Source of the DNA: Chryseobacterium salipaludis
GTDB taxonomy: Bacteria; Bacteroidota; Bacteroidia; Flavobacteriales; Weeksellaceae
NCBI RefSeq assembly: GCF_022968825.1
Contig: NZ_JALHKS010000004.1
Span: 62,001-126,000 of the forward strand
Reading direction: 5' to 3'
Length of the DNA stretch: 64,000 nt
Part shown: piece after piece, positions 35,841 through 43,693 of the stretch
How positions within the stretch are numbered: the stretch's first letter is position 1
How the letters are laid out: every line of letters starts with the position of its first letter
Position numbers and translations under genes: made by a program
The notes under the pieces: generated by a model
Told to the model about the DNA's origin: nothing
Databases searched by the model: none
Seen by the model: the letters and a program-made list of their open reading frames with translations, nothing else

Positions 35841-35860
35841 CGAAATCAATAATCACTACT

Positions 35861-36457
35861 ATGTTCGAACACTTTTCGGTAAAAGAAACCCTTACCGCCA
35901 CCATGATTTTATTTGCCGTTATCGACATCATGGGTTCTGTACCGATTATTGTTGGCCTTAAAAAGAAGTTCGGCCGCATCGAAGCGGAGCGGGCCTCGAT
36001 TGTAGCCGGTGTACTGATGATTGCCTTTCTATTTATCGGAAATAACATCCTGAAACTGATCGGAGTGGATGTGAACTCTTTCGCCATTGCCGGTGCTTTT
36101 GTCATCTTCATTATTGCCATCGAAATGATTTTGGGGATTGAAATTCAGAAAAATGCAGAATCAAAATCTGCCTCGATTGTACCGATCGCTTTCCCGTTGA
36201 TAGCCGGCGCCGGAACACTGACGACTACTCTATCGCTTCGTGCCGAATATCATGATATCAACATTATCTGCGGTATTTTGGTGAATACAATTTTCGTATA
36301 TTTGGTGCTGAAATCAGCGAATTGGCTGGAGCAAAAACTGGGTGACGGAACGCTGCAGGTTTTGCAGAAGGTTTTCGGGATCATCCTGCTGGCGATTTCA
36401 ATTAAATTATTTACCGCGAATTTCGCACAGCTTTTTACCACGTACGTTAAATTTTAA
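35861..36457 (+). CDS. MarC family integral membrane protein
   Basis: A 198-residue protein with six predicted helices and the family pattern AVIDIMGSVPIIVGL near helix 1, AGAFVIFIIAIEMILG and IAFPLIAGAGTLTT. MarC proteins were once linked to multidrug resistance, but the link was withdrawn; the function is unsettled. A small membrane protein gene follows after ten bases and probably shares the message. Confidence 0.92.
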   Translation: MFEHFSVKETLTATMILFAVIDIMGSVPIIVGLKKKFGRIEAERASIVAGVLMIAFLFIGNNILKLIGVDVNSFAIAGAFVIFIIAIEMILGIEIQKNAESKSASIVPIAFPLIAGAGTLTTTLSLRAEYHDINIICGILVNTIFVYLVLKSANWLEQKLGDGTLQVLQKVFGIILLAISIKLFTANFAQLFTTYVKF

Positions 36458-36467
36458 AATAAAATAA

Positions 36468-36665
36468 ATGCAGCGCTTTTATAAAATATTCCTGGTTCTG
36501 TTCATCGTATTTCTGGGATTTAATATTTATTCTATTGAATGGGATCTGGGTTTCTGGCATGAAGAAAACAGCAAGTTCATTCTGTCAACTTCTGCGGCTT
36601 TGGTAGGTATTTTGGTTCTTTTCATCATGCACACCATGAGTAAGCTGCAGGAAAGAAAACATTAA
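36468..36665 (+). CDS. Small membrane protein of unknown function
   Basis: 65 residues with two predicted helices (about 4-22 and 40-58) and a short charged end (SKLQERKH). The good start, the ten-base spacing to marC, and the terminator behind it support a real gene. I do not recognise a family. Confidence 0.72.
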   Translation: MQRFYKIFLVLFIVFLGFNIYSIEWDLGFWHEENSKFILSTSAALVGILVLFIMHTMSKLQERKH

Positions 36666-36717
36666 TCATAAATACAGAACAGTCTGTTTTTATACATAAC
36701 TTACTGTTTTATAAAGT

Positions 36718-36748
36718 AAACCATTCGCCAGGGCGGATGGTTTTTATT
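36718..36748. terminator. Terminator between convergent genes
   Basis: AAACCATTCGC / GCGGATGGTTT (one wobble pair) around a three- to four-base loop, followed by TTTATTTT; it serves the gene ending at 36665 and perhaps the convergent one ending at 36749. Confidence 0.75.
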
Positions 36749-37075
36749 TTACACATATTGTAAAAAAGCCCAAAAAGAACGGTCGGTACGATAAGACAGA
36801 TTGTGCTCATTCGCATACGCTTCCCGCTCGAAGGAAATTGATTTATAGGCCAGATAACGGTTTCGGGTTTTCAGCAGCCGGATTCCGTATTCCGTGACAT
36901 ACCAGATATAAAAGAAAATAACGAGCAGTTCAGCCTGCTGACGAAGATGGATTTTTTCGTGGTTCAGCAGGATAATATTGGCACGGTCCGCTGGGTTCTG
37001 CAGCAGAATAAAAGGGAATAAAGTGATCGCCGAAATTTTTGTATTTTTGAGTAAAGAAGGCGCTGCAATAACCAT
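36749..37075 (-). CDS. Small HExxH protein, putative membrane metallopeptidase
   Basis: 108 residues from ATG 37075 (an alternative ATG at 37099 adds eight). The zinc-binding motif HEKIHLRQQAEL lies near residue 40, followed by a hydrophobic stretch (LVIFFYIWYVTEYGIRLL) and, about 35 residues on, EREAYANEHN, whose Glu could be the third metal ligand. The whole resembles the core of gluzincin membrane peptidases (M48/M56) in miniature. A TAnnTTTG box five bases before 37075 favours that start. The protease role is inferred from the motif alone. The divergent DUF5522 gene begins 31 bases away. Confidence 0.68.
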   Translation of the reverse strand: MVIAAPSLLKNTKISAITLFPFILLQNPADRANIILLNHEKIHLRQQAELLVIFFYIWYVTEYGIRLLKTRNRYLAYKSISFEREAYANEHNLSYRTDRSFWAFLQYV

Positions 37076-37079
37076 ACAG

Positions 37080-37087
37080 CAAATATA
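37080..37087 (-). promoter_or_regulatory. -7 element TATATTTG, leaderless spacing
   Basis: Exact TAnnTTTG match, ending five bases before ATG 37075 and inside the longer frame from 37099. Confidence 0.4.
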
Positions 37088-37103
37088 AAGGATATCCATT
37101 TAA

Positions 37104-37301
<198 letters not shown>

Positions 37302-37346
37302 AAATGCTGCCCCTGATCAAAATAAATACAACAAATTACAGACATC

Positions 37347-37880
37347 ATGAGCAAAACTTATATTATGACTTTGCTGGCTTCAGCTTCGCTGGCGCTGGCT
37401 TCCTGCAGCCCTTTTCAGGTGCGGTCGGACTATGCCGAGACAGCTAATTTTAGCACATACAAGACGTACCGGCTGCGCATCGATGATTTAAAACTCAATG
37501 ACATTGATAAGGACCGCGTGTTGAATGAAGTTTCCCGGCAGCTTCAAAGCAAAGGGTTGGTCGTGGCTGAAAATCCGGACTTGATTGTGAACGTGAAAGC
37601 CAATCATAAAAAAGTACAGGATGTGCAAGGCTACCGTCCGTACGGAATGTATGGTTGGGGCGGTCCGTTTGGCTGGGGCGTTGGGATGAGCCGTACCTGG
37701 ACTTCCAATTACAACCAGGGTGCGCTGATCCTGGACCTGATTGATGCCCGCACCCAAAAATTGGTATGGCAGGGAATCGGCAGTGGAATTTCTGTGGATT
37801 CACCGCGCGCGAAACAAAAACAGATTCCGGATATCGTTGCAGAAATTATGGCCAATTATCCGCCACAAAGTGGACGGTAA
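37347..37880 (+). CDS. DUF4136 lipoprotein
   Basis: A 177-residue lipoprotein: signal peptide with lipobox LALASCSP (lipidated Cys near residue 20), then a DUF4136 domain (YAETANFSTYKTYRL, VNVKANHKKV, ALILDLIDARTQKLVWQGI). A Gly/Trp/Tyr-rich loop (GMYGWGGPFGWGVGMSRT) lies in the middle. Anchored in the outer or inner membrane; the function is not established. It ends 17 bases before a clear terminator. Confidence 0.88.
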   Translation: MSKTYIMTLLASASLALASCSPFQVRSDYAETANFSTYKTYRLRIDDLKLNDIDKDRVLNEVSRQLQSKGLVVAENPDLIVNVKANHKKVQDVQGYRPYGMYGWGGPFGWGVGMSRTWTSNYNQGALILDLIDARTQKLVWQGIGSGISVDSPRAKQKQIPDIVAEIMANYPPQSGR

Positions 37881-37897
37881 TCCCCTGATTAATAACG

Positions 37898-37927
37898 AAA
37901 AAGACTGTGGTAAAACAGTCTTTTTTT
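37898..37927 (+). terminator. Terminator of the DUF4136 gene
   Basis: Perfect AAAAAGACTGT / ACAGTCTTTTT stem, six-base loop, T-run after. Confidence 0.85.
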
Positions 37928-37970
37928 ATGCTATTATCATAAAGAATAAGGTTAACGTTTCCTTACAAAC

Positions 37971-38003
37971 GAATATCCGCGCGCCTGCGGCGCGCGAGTA
38001 TTC
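37971..38003. repeat. Strong GC hairpin between convergent genes
   Basis: CGCGCGCC / GGCGCGCG with a three-base loop, extended outward by GAATA / TATTC. It lies 23 bases past the pafA stop. It lacks a real T-run, so it may be a REP-like hairpin or a processing barrier. Confidence 0.6.
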
Positions 38004-38025
38004 TCATCAATTAATTAAGTATTGC

Positions 38026-39669
38026 TTATTTCGCAATCGCTTCCGAAATCGGATTTCCGATGGTGCCGCTTGGGAACTGAACACGCAGTAAAGCCGCCAG
38101 TGTCGGTGCAATATCCGTCATGTGGTAGGCCTGATGGCTCTCGCCGGGTTTCACGCCCCAGCCCATAAAAATAAGCGGAATATGGGAATCGTACGAATTC
38201 CAGGAACCGTGGGTAGTACCGGTTTTGGAATAGCTCGGCAACCAGGAATCATGATAAACGAGCTGAATATCGCCGCTGCGCTGCCAGTTATACCCATTGA
38301 CAATACGGGCGCGAATTGGCTCGGGAATGGAAGCAGCACCGGCTTTCTTCATATCAACGGCGAACAGCACCGACTGGTCTTTATTCAGCATATCAATCAG
38401 ATATTGTTTTGTTTCTTCCATATTCAGTTTGCTGCCGGTATGCGCTTTTTCATCCATATAAATCTGATTATTGGTCACCTTCGACACAAGCTGATCCGCG
38501 CCAAATTTATCTTTCAGCCAGCCATTAAACTGTTTGATGGAACCTTCTCCGTAAAATCCGGTGGGCATTTTATGCTCTGCCAAAAATCCTTGTGAATGCG
38601 CGCCGCCATGGTCTGCCGACAAAAATACGGTGTACTGATCTTTGCCAACCTTGGAATCCAGATAGTTAAAAAATTCCGCTAAATCACGGTCCAGGCGCAA
38701 ATAAACATCCTGTACTTCAATGGCGTTCGGGCCGAACTCATGGCCGGCATAATCAGTGGAAGCCAGGTTAACCGCCAGCAAATCGGTAATGGCATCCGCA
38801 CCCAACTGCTCACCCTGCACGGCAGCTTCCGCCAGCTTCAGTGTGAGGGTATTTCCAAAGGGTGTCGTGCGGATAATTCCTTTTTTCTTATGATAATCTG
38901 CTGCTAAGTTTTTATAAGGAAAGGTTGGTGCTTTAGCACTTCCCAATAATCCCTCCCACGGGGAATTATCCGGTGAACTTTCGGTATACTGCGCGACTGG
39001 GAGCAGGGTATTCCAGCCGTTTTTGACAAGCTGATCACCTACTTTGGCTTTGTTAAAATTATCAACCCAAGCCGGTAACTCGTTTCGGTAATAGGTACTG
39101 GTAACAAAGTTCCCGGTGCTGTCATCATACCAGTAGGCACCGGTAGGATTATGGCCCGCCGGCAGGATAGAGGCACGGTCCTTCAGTGAAACTCCGACTA
39201 CTTTAGCCTGGAAATTGGTCGCCAGCCTCAGTTCATCCCCAATGGTGGTAGACCACATATTGCGCGGCGAATGGCTGCCATTCTCCACATTCGAAGTTCC
39301 GACCGGCTTCACTGTATCGTCGCCGGTGCAGTACACATCTTTACCGGTTGCTTTATCATACCAGTTATTTCCGGAGATCCCGTGGATGGCCGGCACCGAA
39401 CCGGTGTAAATGGTAGTATGCCCAATGGCTGTGTAGGTCGGCAGATAGTTGATGTGAACATTGTTCAGGGAATAACCCTCGTTCAGCAAGCGCTTAAATC
39501 CGCCTTCTTCATATTTGTCATAAAAACGATACAGGTAATCCCAGCGCATCTGGTCTACCACCAGACCTACGACCAGTTTCGGCCGCTCCAGCGTATTTGT
39601 TTTTTTTGTTTGCGCCGTAAAGCTGCCGGACGCGATGACCAGCGCGACAAGAGTGAGTTTCTTCAGCAT
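38026..39669 (-). CDS. pafA: PafA-type alkaline phosphatase
   Basis: A 547-residue secreted phosphatase. Signal peptide KKLTLVALVIASGSFTAQ; metal-site Asp in LVVGLVVDQMRWDYLY; nucleophile Thr in NYLPTYTAIGHTTIYTG; the phosphate-binding Lys and Arg in GVSLKDRASILPAGH, which mark PafA and separate it from phosphodiesterase NPPs of the same superfamily; later metal ligands in LAVNLASTDYAGHEFG and FLSADHGGAHSQGF. The known relative is the Elizabethkingia enzyme, a phosphate-irrepressible phosphomonoesterase. ATG at 39669 is chosen over 39708 because it starts the signal peptide. Confidence 0.95.
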   Translation of the reverse strand: MLKKLTLVALVIASGSFTAQTKKTNTLERPKLVVGLVVDQMRWDYLYRFYDKYEEGGFKRLLNEGYSLNNVHINYLPTYTAIGHTTIYTGSVPAIHGISGNNWYDKATGKDVYCTGDDTVKPVGTSNVENGSHSPRNMWSTTIGDELRLATNFQAKVVGVSLKDRASILPAGHNPTGAYWYDDSTGNFVTSTYYRNELPAWVDNFNKAKVGDQLVKNGWNTLLPVAQYTESSPDNSPWEGLLGSAKAPTFPYKNLAADYHKKKGIIRTTPFGNTLTLKLAEAAVQGEQLGADAITDLLAVNLASTDYAGHEFGPNAIEVQDVYLRLDRDLAEFFNYLDSKVGKDQYTVFLSADHGGAHSQGFLAEHKMPTGFYGEGSIKQFNGWLKDKFGADQLVSKVTNNQIYMDEKAHTGSKLNMEETKQYLIDMLNKDQSVLFAVDMKKAGAASIPEPIRARIVNGYNWQRSGDIQLVYHDSWLPSYSKTGTTHGSWNSYDSHIPLIFMGWGVKPGESHQAYHMTDIAPTLAALLRVQFPSGTIGNPISEAIAK

Positions 39670-39707
39670 ATTATTTTTTATTGTTATACAGATTATTTGC
39701 TGTTTCA

Positions 39708-39715
39708 CAAATTTA
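39708..39715 (-). promoter_or_regulatory. -7 element TAAATTTG of pafA
   Basis: Exact TAnnTTTG match, 39 bases upstream of the ATG at 39669. Confidence 0.45.
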
Positions 39716-39922
39716 GAGATTATAATTCATCTGGTTGCCTTCGTACATAATGATGTTGGCTGAAAACAGTAGCCAGGTAATCTTATATTAAAATAAAAGA
39801 CATTTTCACTGAATAGTTCGGCCACTTCTATTCTCTTTATTTTATTTTAGAAAACTTTAATACTATTTAATTTTTCAATGCATTTACAAATCCGTAAATT
39901 GTGTCTTCCTAAAATTTAAACA

Positions 39923-41065
39923 ATGAAAGAAAAAGATGTGTCCGGTTTGAAGGGCCTCACTTTCAGCCAATATACCCCGGAAGAAATTTCAGATTTTGAT
40001 CGCGTTTTTGGTATTTTTAAAGAACTGCTGACCCACACATCGGGTGATGTCGAAGAAGCTTTTGACTGGTTGAACATGTTGGATCAGGAATACAATATCT
40101 TTAATGAAAACTATACGCTTGAGGATTTCGAAGAAGACCTGCGCAAGCGAGGCTATATTAAAAGAGATTCTGAAAATGACGAAGGCAATACCGGTCCCGG
40201 TCAGGGAAAAAATATTCTGACTGCCAAGCTGGAAGCCGCTCTGCGCGAGCATGCGCTCGATCAGATTTTTGGAAAACTGAAGAAAAGCGGTTTGGGGAAT
40301 CACCGCACCACCAAAAGCGGTACCGGTGACGAACACGATGGTGCCACCAGACAATACCAGTACGGCGATGAATATTCAGATGTGAACATGACGGAAAGTC
40401 TCAAAAATGCGCAGGTAGCCAGCGGCATCGGTGATTTCCGGATGACGGAAGACGATCTGGTGGTGGAAGAAACGCGCCACAAAGCGCAGATGAGCACCGT
40501 TCTGATGATTGACATCAGCCACTCGATGATTTTGTATGGCGAAGACCGGATCACACCGGCAAAGAAAGTGGCCATGGCACTCGTGGAACTCATCAAAAGA
40601 AAATATCCAAAAGATTCCATCGATATTATTGTATTCGGAAACGAGGCCTGGCCTATTAAAATTAAAGATTTGCCCTACCTGAAAGTCGGCCCTTTCCACA
40701 CCAACACCGTTGCCGGTCTGGAACTGGCCATGGACATCCTGCGGCGGAAACGAAATACCAACAAGCAGATTTTCATGATTACCGACGGAAAACCCAGCTG
40801 CCTGAAATTGCCCAACGGCGAATATTACATGAACAGTGTCGGTCTGGACGAGCGAATCGTGACCAAATGTCTGCAACGCGCGGCGCAGGCACGCAAACTC
40901 AAGATTCCGATAACCACCTTTATGATTGCACAGGATCCGTACCTTCGGAAGTTTGTTGAAATATTTACCCAGCAAAATCAGGGGAAAGCTTTCCTGACCG
41001 GCCTGGGCGATCTCGGCGAGATGATTTTCGAGGACTACGAACGAAACCGCATCCGCCGCATTTAA
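39923..41065 (+). CDS. VWA-domain protein, partner of the following AAA ATPase
   Basis: A 380-residue cytoplasmic protein. The N-terminal 150 residues are helical and charged; a VWA domain follows with MIDAS motif LMIDISHSMILYGEDR and a later MITDGKPSC. No signal peptide or membrane helix is present, unlike BatA and BatB. It is 38 bases upstream of a MoxR/ChlI-like ATPase on the same strand; VWA-ATPase pairs of this sort (as in Mg-chelatase, CbbQ/CbbO and RavA/ViaA) remodel other proteins. The client is unknown. Confidence 0.85.
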   Translation: MKEKDVSGLKGLTFSQYTPEEISDFDRVFGIFKELLTHTSGDVEEAFDWLNMLDQEYNIFNENYTLEDFEEDLRKRGYIKRDSENDEGNTGPGQGKNILTAKLEAALREHALDQIFGKLKKSGLGNHRTTKSGTGDEHDGATRQYQYGDEYSDVNMTESLKNAQVASGIGDFRMTEDDLVVEETRHKAQMSTVLMIDISHSMILYGEDRITPAKKVAMALVELIKRKYPKDSIDIIVFGNEAWPIKIKDLPYLKVGPFHTNTVAGLELAMDILRRKRNTNKQIFMITDGKPSCLKLPNGEYYMNSVGLDERIVTKCLQRAAQARKLKIPITTFMIAQDPYLRKFVEIFTQQNQGKAFLTGLGDLGEMIFEDYERNRIRRI

Positions 41066-41103
41066 AATTTAATTTTAGTAAAAAAGACCATTATACAATA
41101 CCA

Positions 41104-42558
41104 ATGAAAAACGATATCACCTTTAAAGAATTAAAAGAGTCCGGTTACCGCGACCGCACCATCAGCGAGGAAATCCGACAGAACCTGACAGAACGAATCA
41201 AGAATAAACAGCCCATCTTCGAAGGATTATGGGGCTATGAAGATACCGTGATCCCGCAACTTAAAAAGGCGCTGCTGGCCGGCCACCACATTAATCTCCT
41301 GGGATTGCGCGGCCAGGCTAAAACACGCATTGCACGCAGCATGGTGAATTTGCTGGATGAGTATATGCCGATTGTGAAAGGTTCTGAAATAAACGACAGT
41401 CCTTACCATCCTATTTCGCAATATGCGCGTGAACTGGTAGCTGAACACGGTGACGAAACTCCGATCTCGTGGGTACACCGCAACGACCGTTTTTATGAAA
41501 AGCTCGCCACACCGGATGTAAACGTAGCCGACCTCATTGGCGATCTGGATCCCATCAAAGCTGCTACACTCAAGCTTCCGTATTCCGATGAGCGCGTGCT
41601 GCATTACGGCATGATTCCCCGCGCCAACCGCTGCATCTTTGTGCTGAACGAACTCCCGGATCTGCAGGCGCGGATTCAGGTTTCACTGTTCAATATTTTG
41701 CAGGAAGGCGATATCCAGATTCGTGGCTTCCAGCTGCGGATGCCGCTCGATATTCAGTTTGTGTTCACGGCCAACCCCGAAGATTACACCAACCGCGGCA
41801 GCATCGTCACGCCGCTGAAAGACCGTATCGGTTCCCAGATTTTCACCCACTATCCTAAAACGGTGGACCTGGCCAAGGCCATTACGGCGCAGGAAGCCCG
41901 CGTTTCCGACGAAGACCGTGCAGCGATCACCATTCCCGATACTGCCCGTGATTTACTGGAGGAAATTGCATTTGCAGCCCGCGAAAGCGAATATGTGGAT
42001 GCCAAAAGCGGCGTGAGCGCGCGGCTCACCATCAGCGGTATGGAAAACCTGGTAGCAGCGGCCCGGCTGCGGCTTCTGGAAAGCGGCGAGGAAACCACCA
42101 CCATCAGGCTGCTGGATTTCCTGTCGGTGATTCCGTCGATCACCGGAAAAGTGGAACTGGTGTACGAAGGCGAACAGGAAGGCGCTGACCACGTCGCCCG
42201 AATTCTGATTGACCGCGCCGTGATGCGACTGTTCGAGACATATTTTCCCAGAATTTCCAAGCTGGAAAAGGAAGGATTGAAAACCGCCTATACCGATGTG
42301 ATCCAGTATTTTAATGATCATCAACTGACACTTAACCACAGCGACAGTGATCAGGAATTCCGTGACAAACTGAACCGCGTGCAGCCGTTGGAAAACGTTA
42401 TTCAGCAAAACGCACCGGAACTGCCTGCGGATGACCAGTTGTTCCTGAAGGAAGTTGTTCTCTGGGCGCTGACCATCAGCGAAAAGCTGGACCGCTCAGA
42501 AAGTCAGTCGGATTTTACCTTCGATGCGGCAGGAATCAGTCCCTACTTCCGCAATTAG
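41104..42558 (+). CDS. AAA+ ATPase, magnesium chelatase ChlI-like
   Basis: A 484-residue AAA+ protein. Walker A is GLRGQAKTRIARSM, where Ala replaces the usual Gly before KT; Walker B reads RCIFVLNELPDLQARIQ, with Asn in the place of the usual Asp but the catalytic Glu kept. Sensor 1 is VFTANPEDYTNRG and the arginine-finger region LKDRIGSQI. The C-terminal 200 residues are helical. It is the ATPase of the preceding VWA protein and probably acts as a hexameric remodeller. Copy C of the intergenic element begins 43 bases after its stop. Confidence 0.87.
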   Translation: MKNDITFKELKESGYRDRTISEEIRQNLTERIKNKQPIFEGLWGYEDTVIPQLKKALLAGHHINLLGLRGQAKTRIARSMVNLLDEYMPIVKGSEINDSPYHPISQYARELVAEHGDETPISWVHRNDRFYEKLATPDVNVADLIGDLDPIKAATLKLPYSDERVLHYGMIPRANRCIFVLNELPDLQARIQVSLFNILQEGDIQIRGFQLRMPLDIQFVFTANPEDYTNRGSIVTPLKDRIGSQIFTHYPKTVDLAKAITAQEARVSDEDRAAITIPDTARDLLEEIAFAARESEYVDAKSGVSARLTISGMENLVAAARLRLLESGEETTTIRLLDFLSVIPSITGKVELVYEGEQEGADHVARILIDRAVMRLFETYFPRISKLEKEGLKTAYTDVIQYFNDHQLTLNHSDSDQEFRDKLNRVQPLENVIQQNAPELPADDQLFLKEVVLWALTISEKLDRSESQSDFTFDAAGISPYFRN

Positions 42559-42601
42559 CATCCGTAACTGCATATAAAAATCCATACTTGGCCGATGATT
42601 A

Positions 42602-42730
42602 TTTGGGCGTGCCCCAATGCCGGCCCTTCCCGACCCGGCGCTTCGGCAAAGGGTCGGGCTGCTGCGGGGTTCCGTCCTGTTTTTCAAACATGACCGGCGC
42701 TGCCGCGCCGCCCTTCACATCCCTCACGCG
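42602..42730 (+). repeat. Copy C of a hairpin-containing intergenic element
   Basis: Begins TTTGGGCGTGCCCC (itself a small hairpin), has a strong stem CCCGACCC / GGGTCGGG (42629-42636 with 42651-42658), a GGCGC / GCGCC stem (42696-42709) and ends ATCCCTCACGCG. Distinctly GC-richer than its surroundings. Located directly downstream of the AAA gene in the same orientation. Confidence 0.65.
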
Positions 42731-42749
42731 AGAGGTGGAAATTGGAAAG

Positions 42750-42792
42750 TTAGATATTAGATTGTTAGATGTTAGATTTTTAGACAATAGAT
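42750..42792 (+). repeat. Array with alternating 7/8-base period (TTAGAT units)
   Basis: Hexamers TTAGAT (four times), TTAGAC and ATAGAT start at 42750, 42757, 42765, 42772, 42780 and 42787, so the spacing alternates 7, 8, 7, 8, 7, giving a 15-base unit. A weaker array of the same kind is at 7575-7609. Confidence 0.75.
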
Positions 42793-42887
42793 GTGAGGAT
42801 AACAAAGCGGTCGAAAAAGTCATGTGAGGCAAACCAACTTTCACTTTTTCTATAAATGCGCATATTTTTAGTTATGATTGTCAGGGA

Positions 42888-42895
42888 TATCTTTG
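42888..42895 (+). promoter_or_regulatory. -7 element TATCTTTG of the Dph6-like gene
   Basis: Exact TAnnTTTG match 30 bases before the ATG at 42926, and inside the longer frame that begins at 42878, which it argues against. Confidence 0.45.
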
Positions 42896-42925
42896 CAATA
42901 CATTAAATCGTCCGGAAATTATCAA

Positions 42926-43624
42926 ATGAAAAAGGAAAAACAAAAAGCCGTCTTCAGCTGGAGCGGCGGCAAGGACTCAGCGTTGGCGCTGCATCAGATA
43001 GTACAGGATGATACCTTCGAAGTCATTGCACTGCTCACCACGCTGGATGCCGGCACAGAAACTTCTTCCATTCATAACATTCCATTGCCTCTGCTCGAAA
43101 AGCAGGCAGCTTCCCTTGGAATTCCGCTCTATCCGCTGTTTTTATCTAAGGAACTGCTGTACGACGAAGCTATGCGCAAGGCAGCCACCCATTTCAAACA
43201 AGAGAAGGTAACTCATTTTATTTTCGGTGATATTTTCCTGGAAGAAGTCCGGCAATACCGCGAAAACTTACTTGCGCCTTTGGGTTTGGCTGTGCACGCA
43301 CCGCTGTGGGGTAAAACGTCAGCCGAGGTAATGGAGCAGTTCCTGCAGTCAGATATTCAGGCAACACTTATGGTCACCCAGGCAGATATATTGGGGCGTG
43401 AATATATCGGCCGGATCCTGGACGGGGAACTGACAGCAGATTTTCCTTCAGATATAGATTGCTGCGGTGAAAATGGAGAATATCACACTTTCGCTTTCGC
43501 CGGTGGCCCGTTCAGTAAGGAAGTTCCTTTTCAAACAGAGGAAGTAAAATTAATTACACACGAATTTAAACTGAACACGGGCGAAACTAAAAAATTTGAA
43601 TATTGGCAGGCCGTGCTTTTATAA
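42926..43624 (+). CDS. Diphthine--ammonia ligase-like ATP-binding protein (Dph6/DUF71)
   Basis: A 232-residue protein with the N-type ATP pyrophosphatase P-loop FSWSGGKDSALALHQ at the start, FIFGDIFLEEVRQYRENL, LGLAVHAPLWGKTS and DCCGENGEYHTFAF near the end. The archaeal and eukaryotic relatives make diphthamide on elongation factor 2, which bacteria do not have, so the bacterial enzyme must amidate something else. Cytoplasmic. ATG at 42926 is supported by the promoter element and the family start. Confidence 0.88.
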   Translation: MKKEKQKAVFSWSGGKDSALALHQIVQDDTFEVIALLTTLDAGTETSSIHNIPLPLLEKQAASLGIPLYPLFLSKELLYDEAMRKAATHFKQEKVTHFIFGDIFLEEVRQYRENLLAPLGLAVHAPLWGKTSAEVMEQFLQSDIQATLMVTQADILGREYIGRILDGELTADFPSDIDCCGENGEYHTFAFAGGPFSKEVPFQTEEVKLITHEFKLNTGETKKFEYWQAVLL

Positions 43625-43693
43625 TATTTTAATTAAATCATAACCTTTATCTCGAAACTTTTAATATTTTTAATTTTAAATTAAAGATAATTA

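Larger units (their letters stand above)
42559..42925 (+). other. 367-base non-coding gap
   Basis: Holds copy C of the intergenic element (42602-42730), the periodic array (42750-42792), and the -7 element of the next gene (42888-42895). Short open frames over the GC-rich part show no start context or family likeness. Confidence 0.65.

Noticed and set aside
42588-42844. Two overlapping short frames on opposite strands over the GC-rich element
   Set aside because: Both come from the hairpin element, which is palindromic in part and so gives open frames on both strands.
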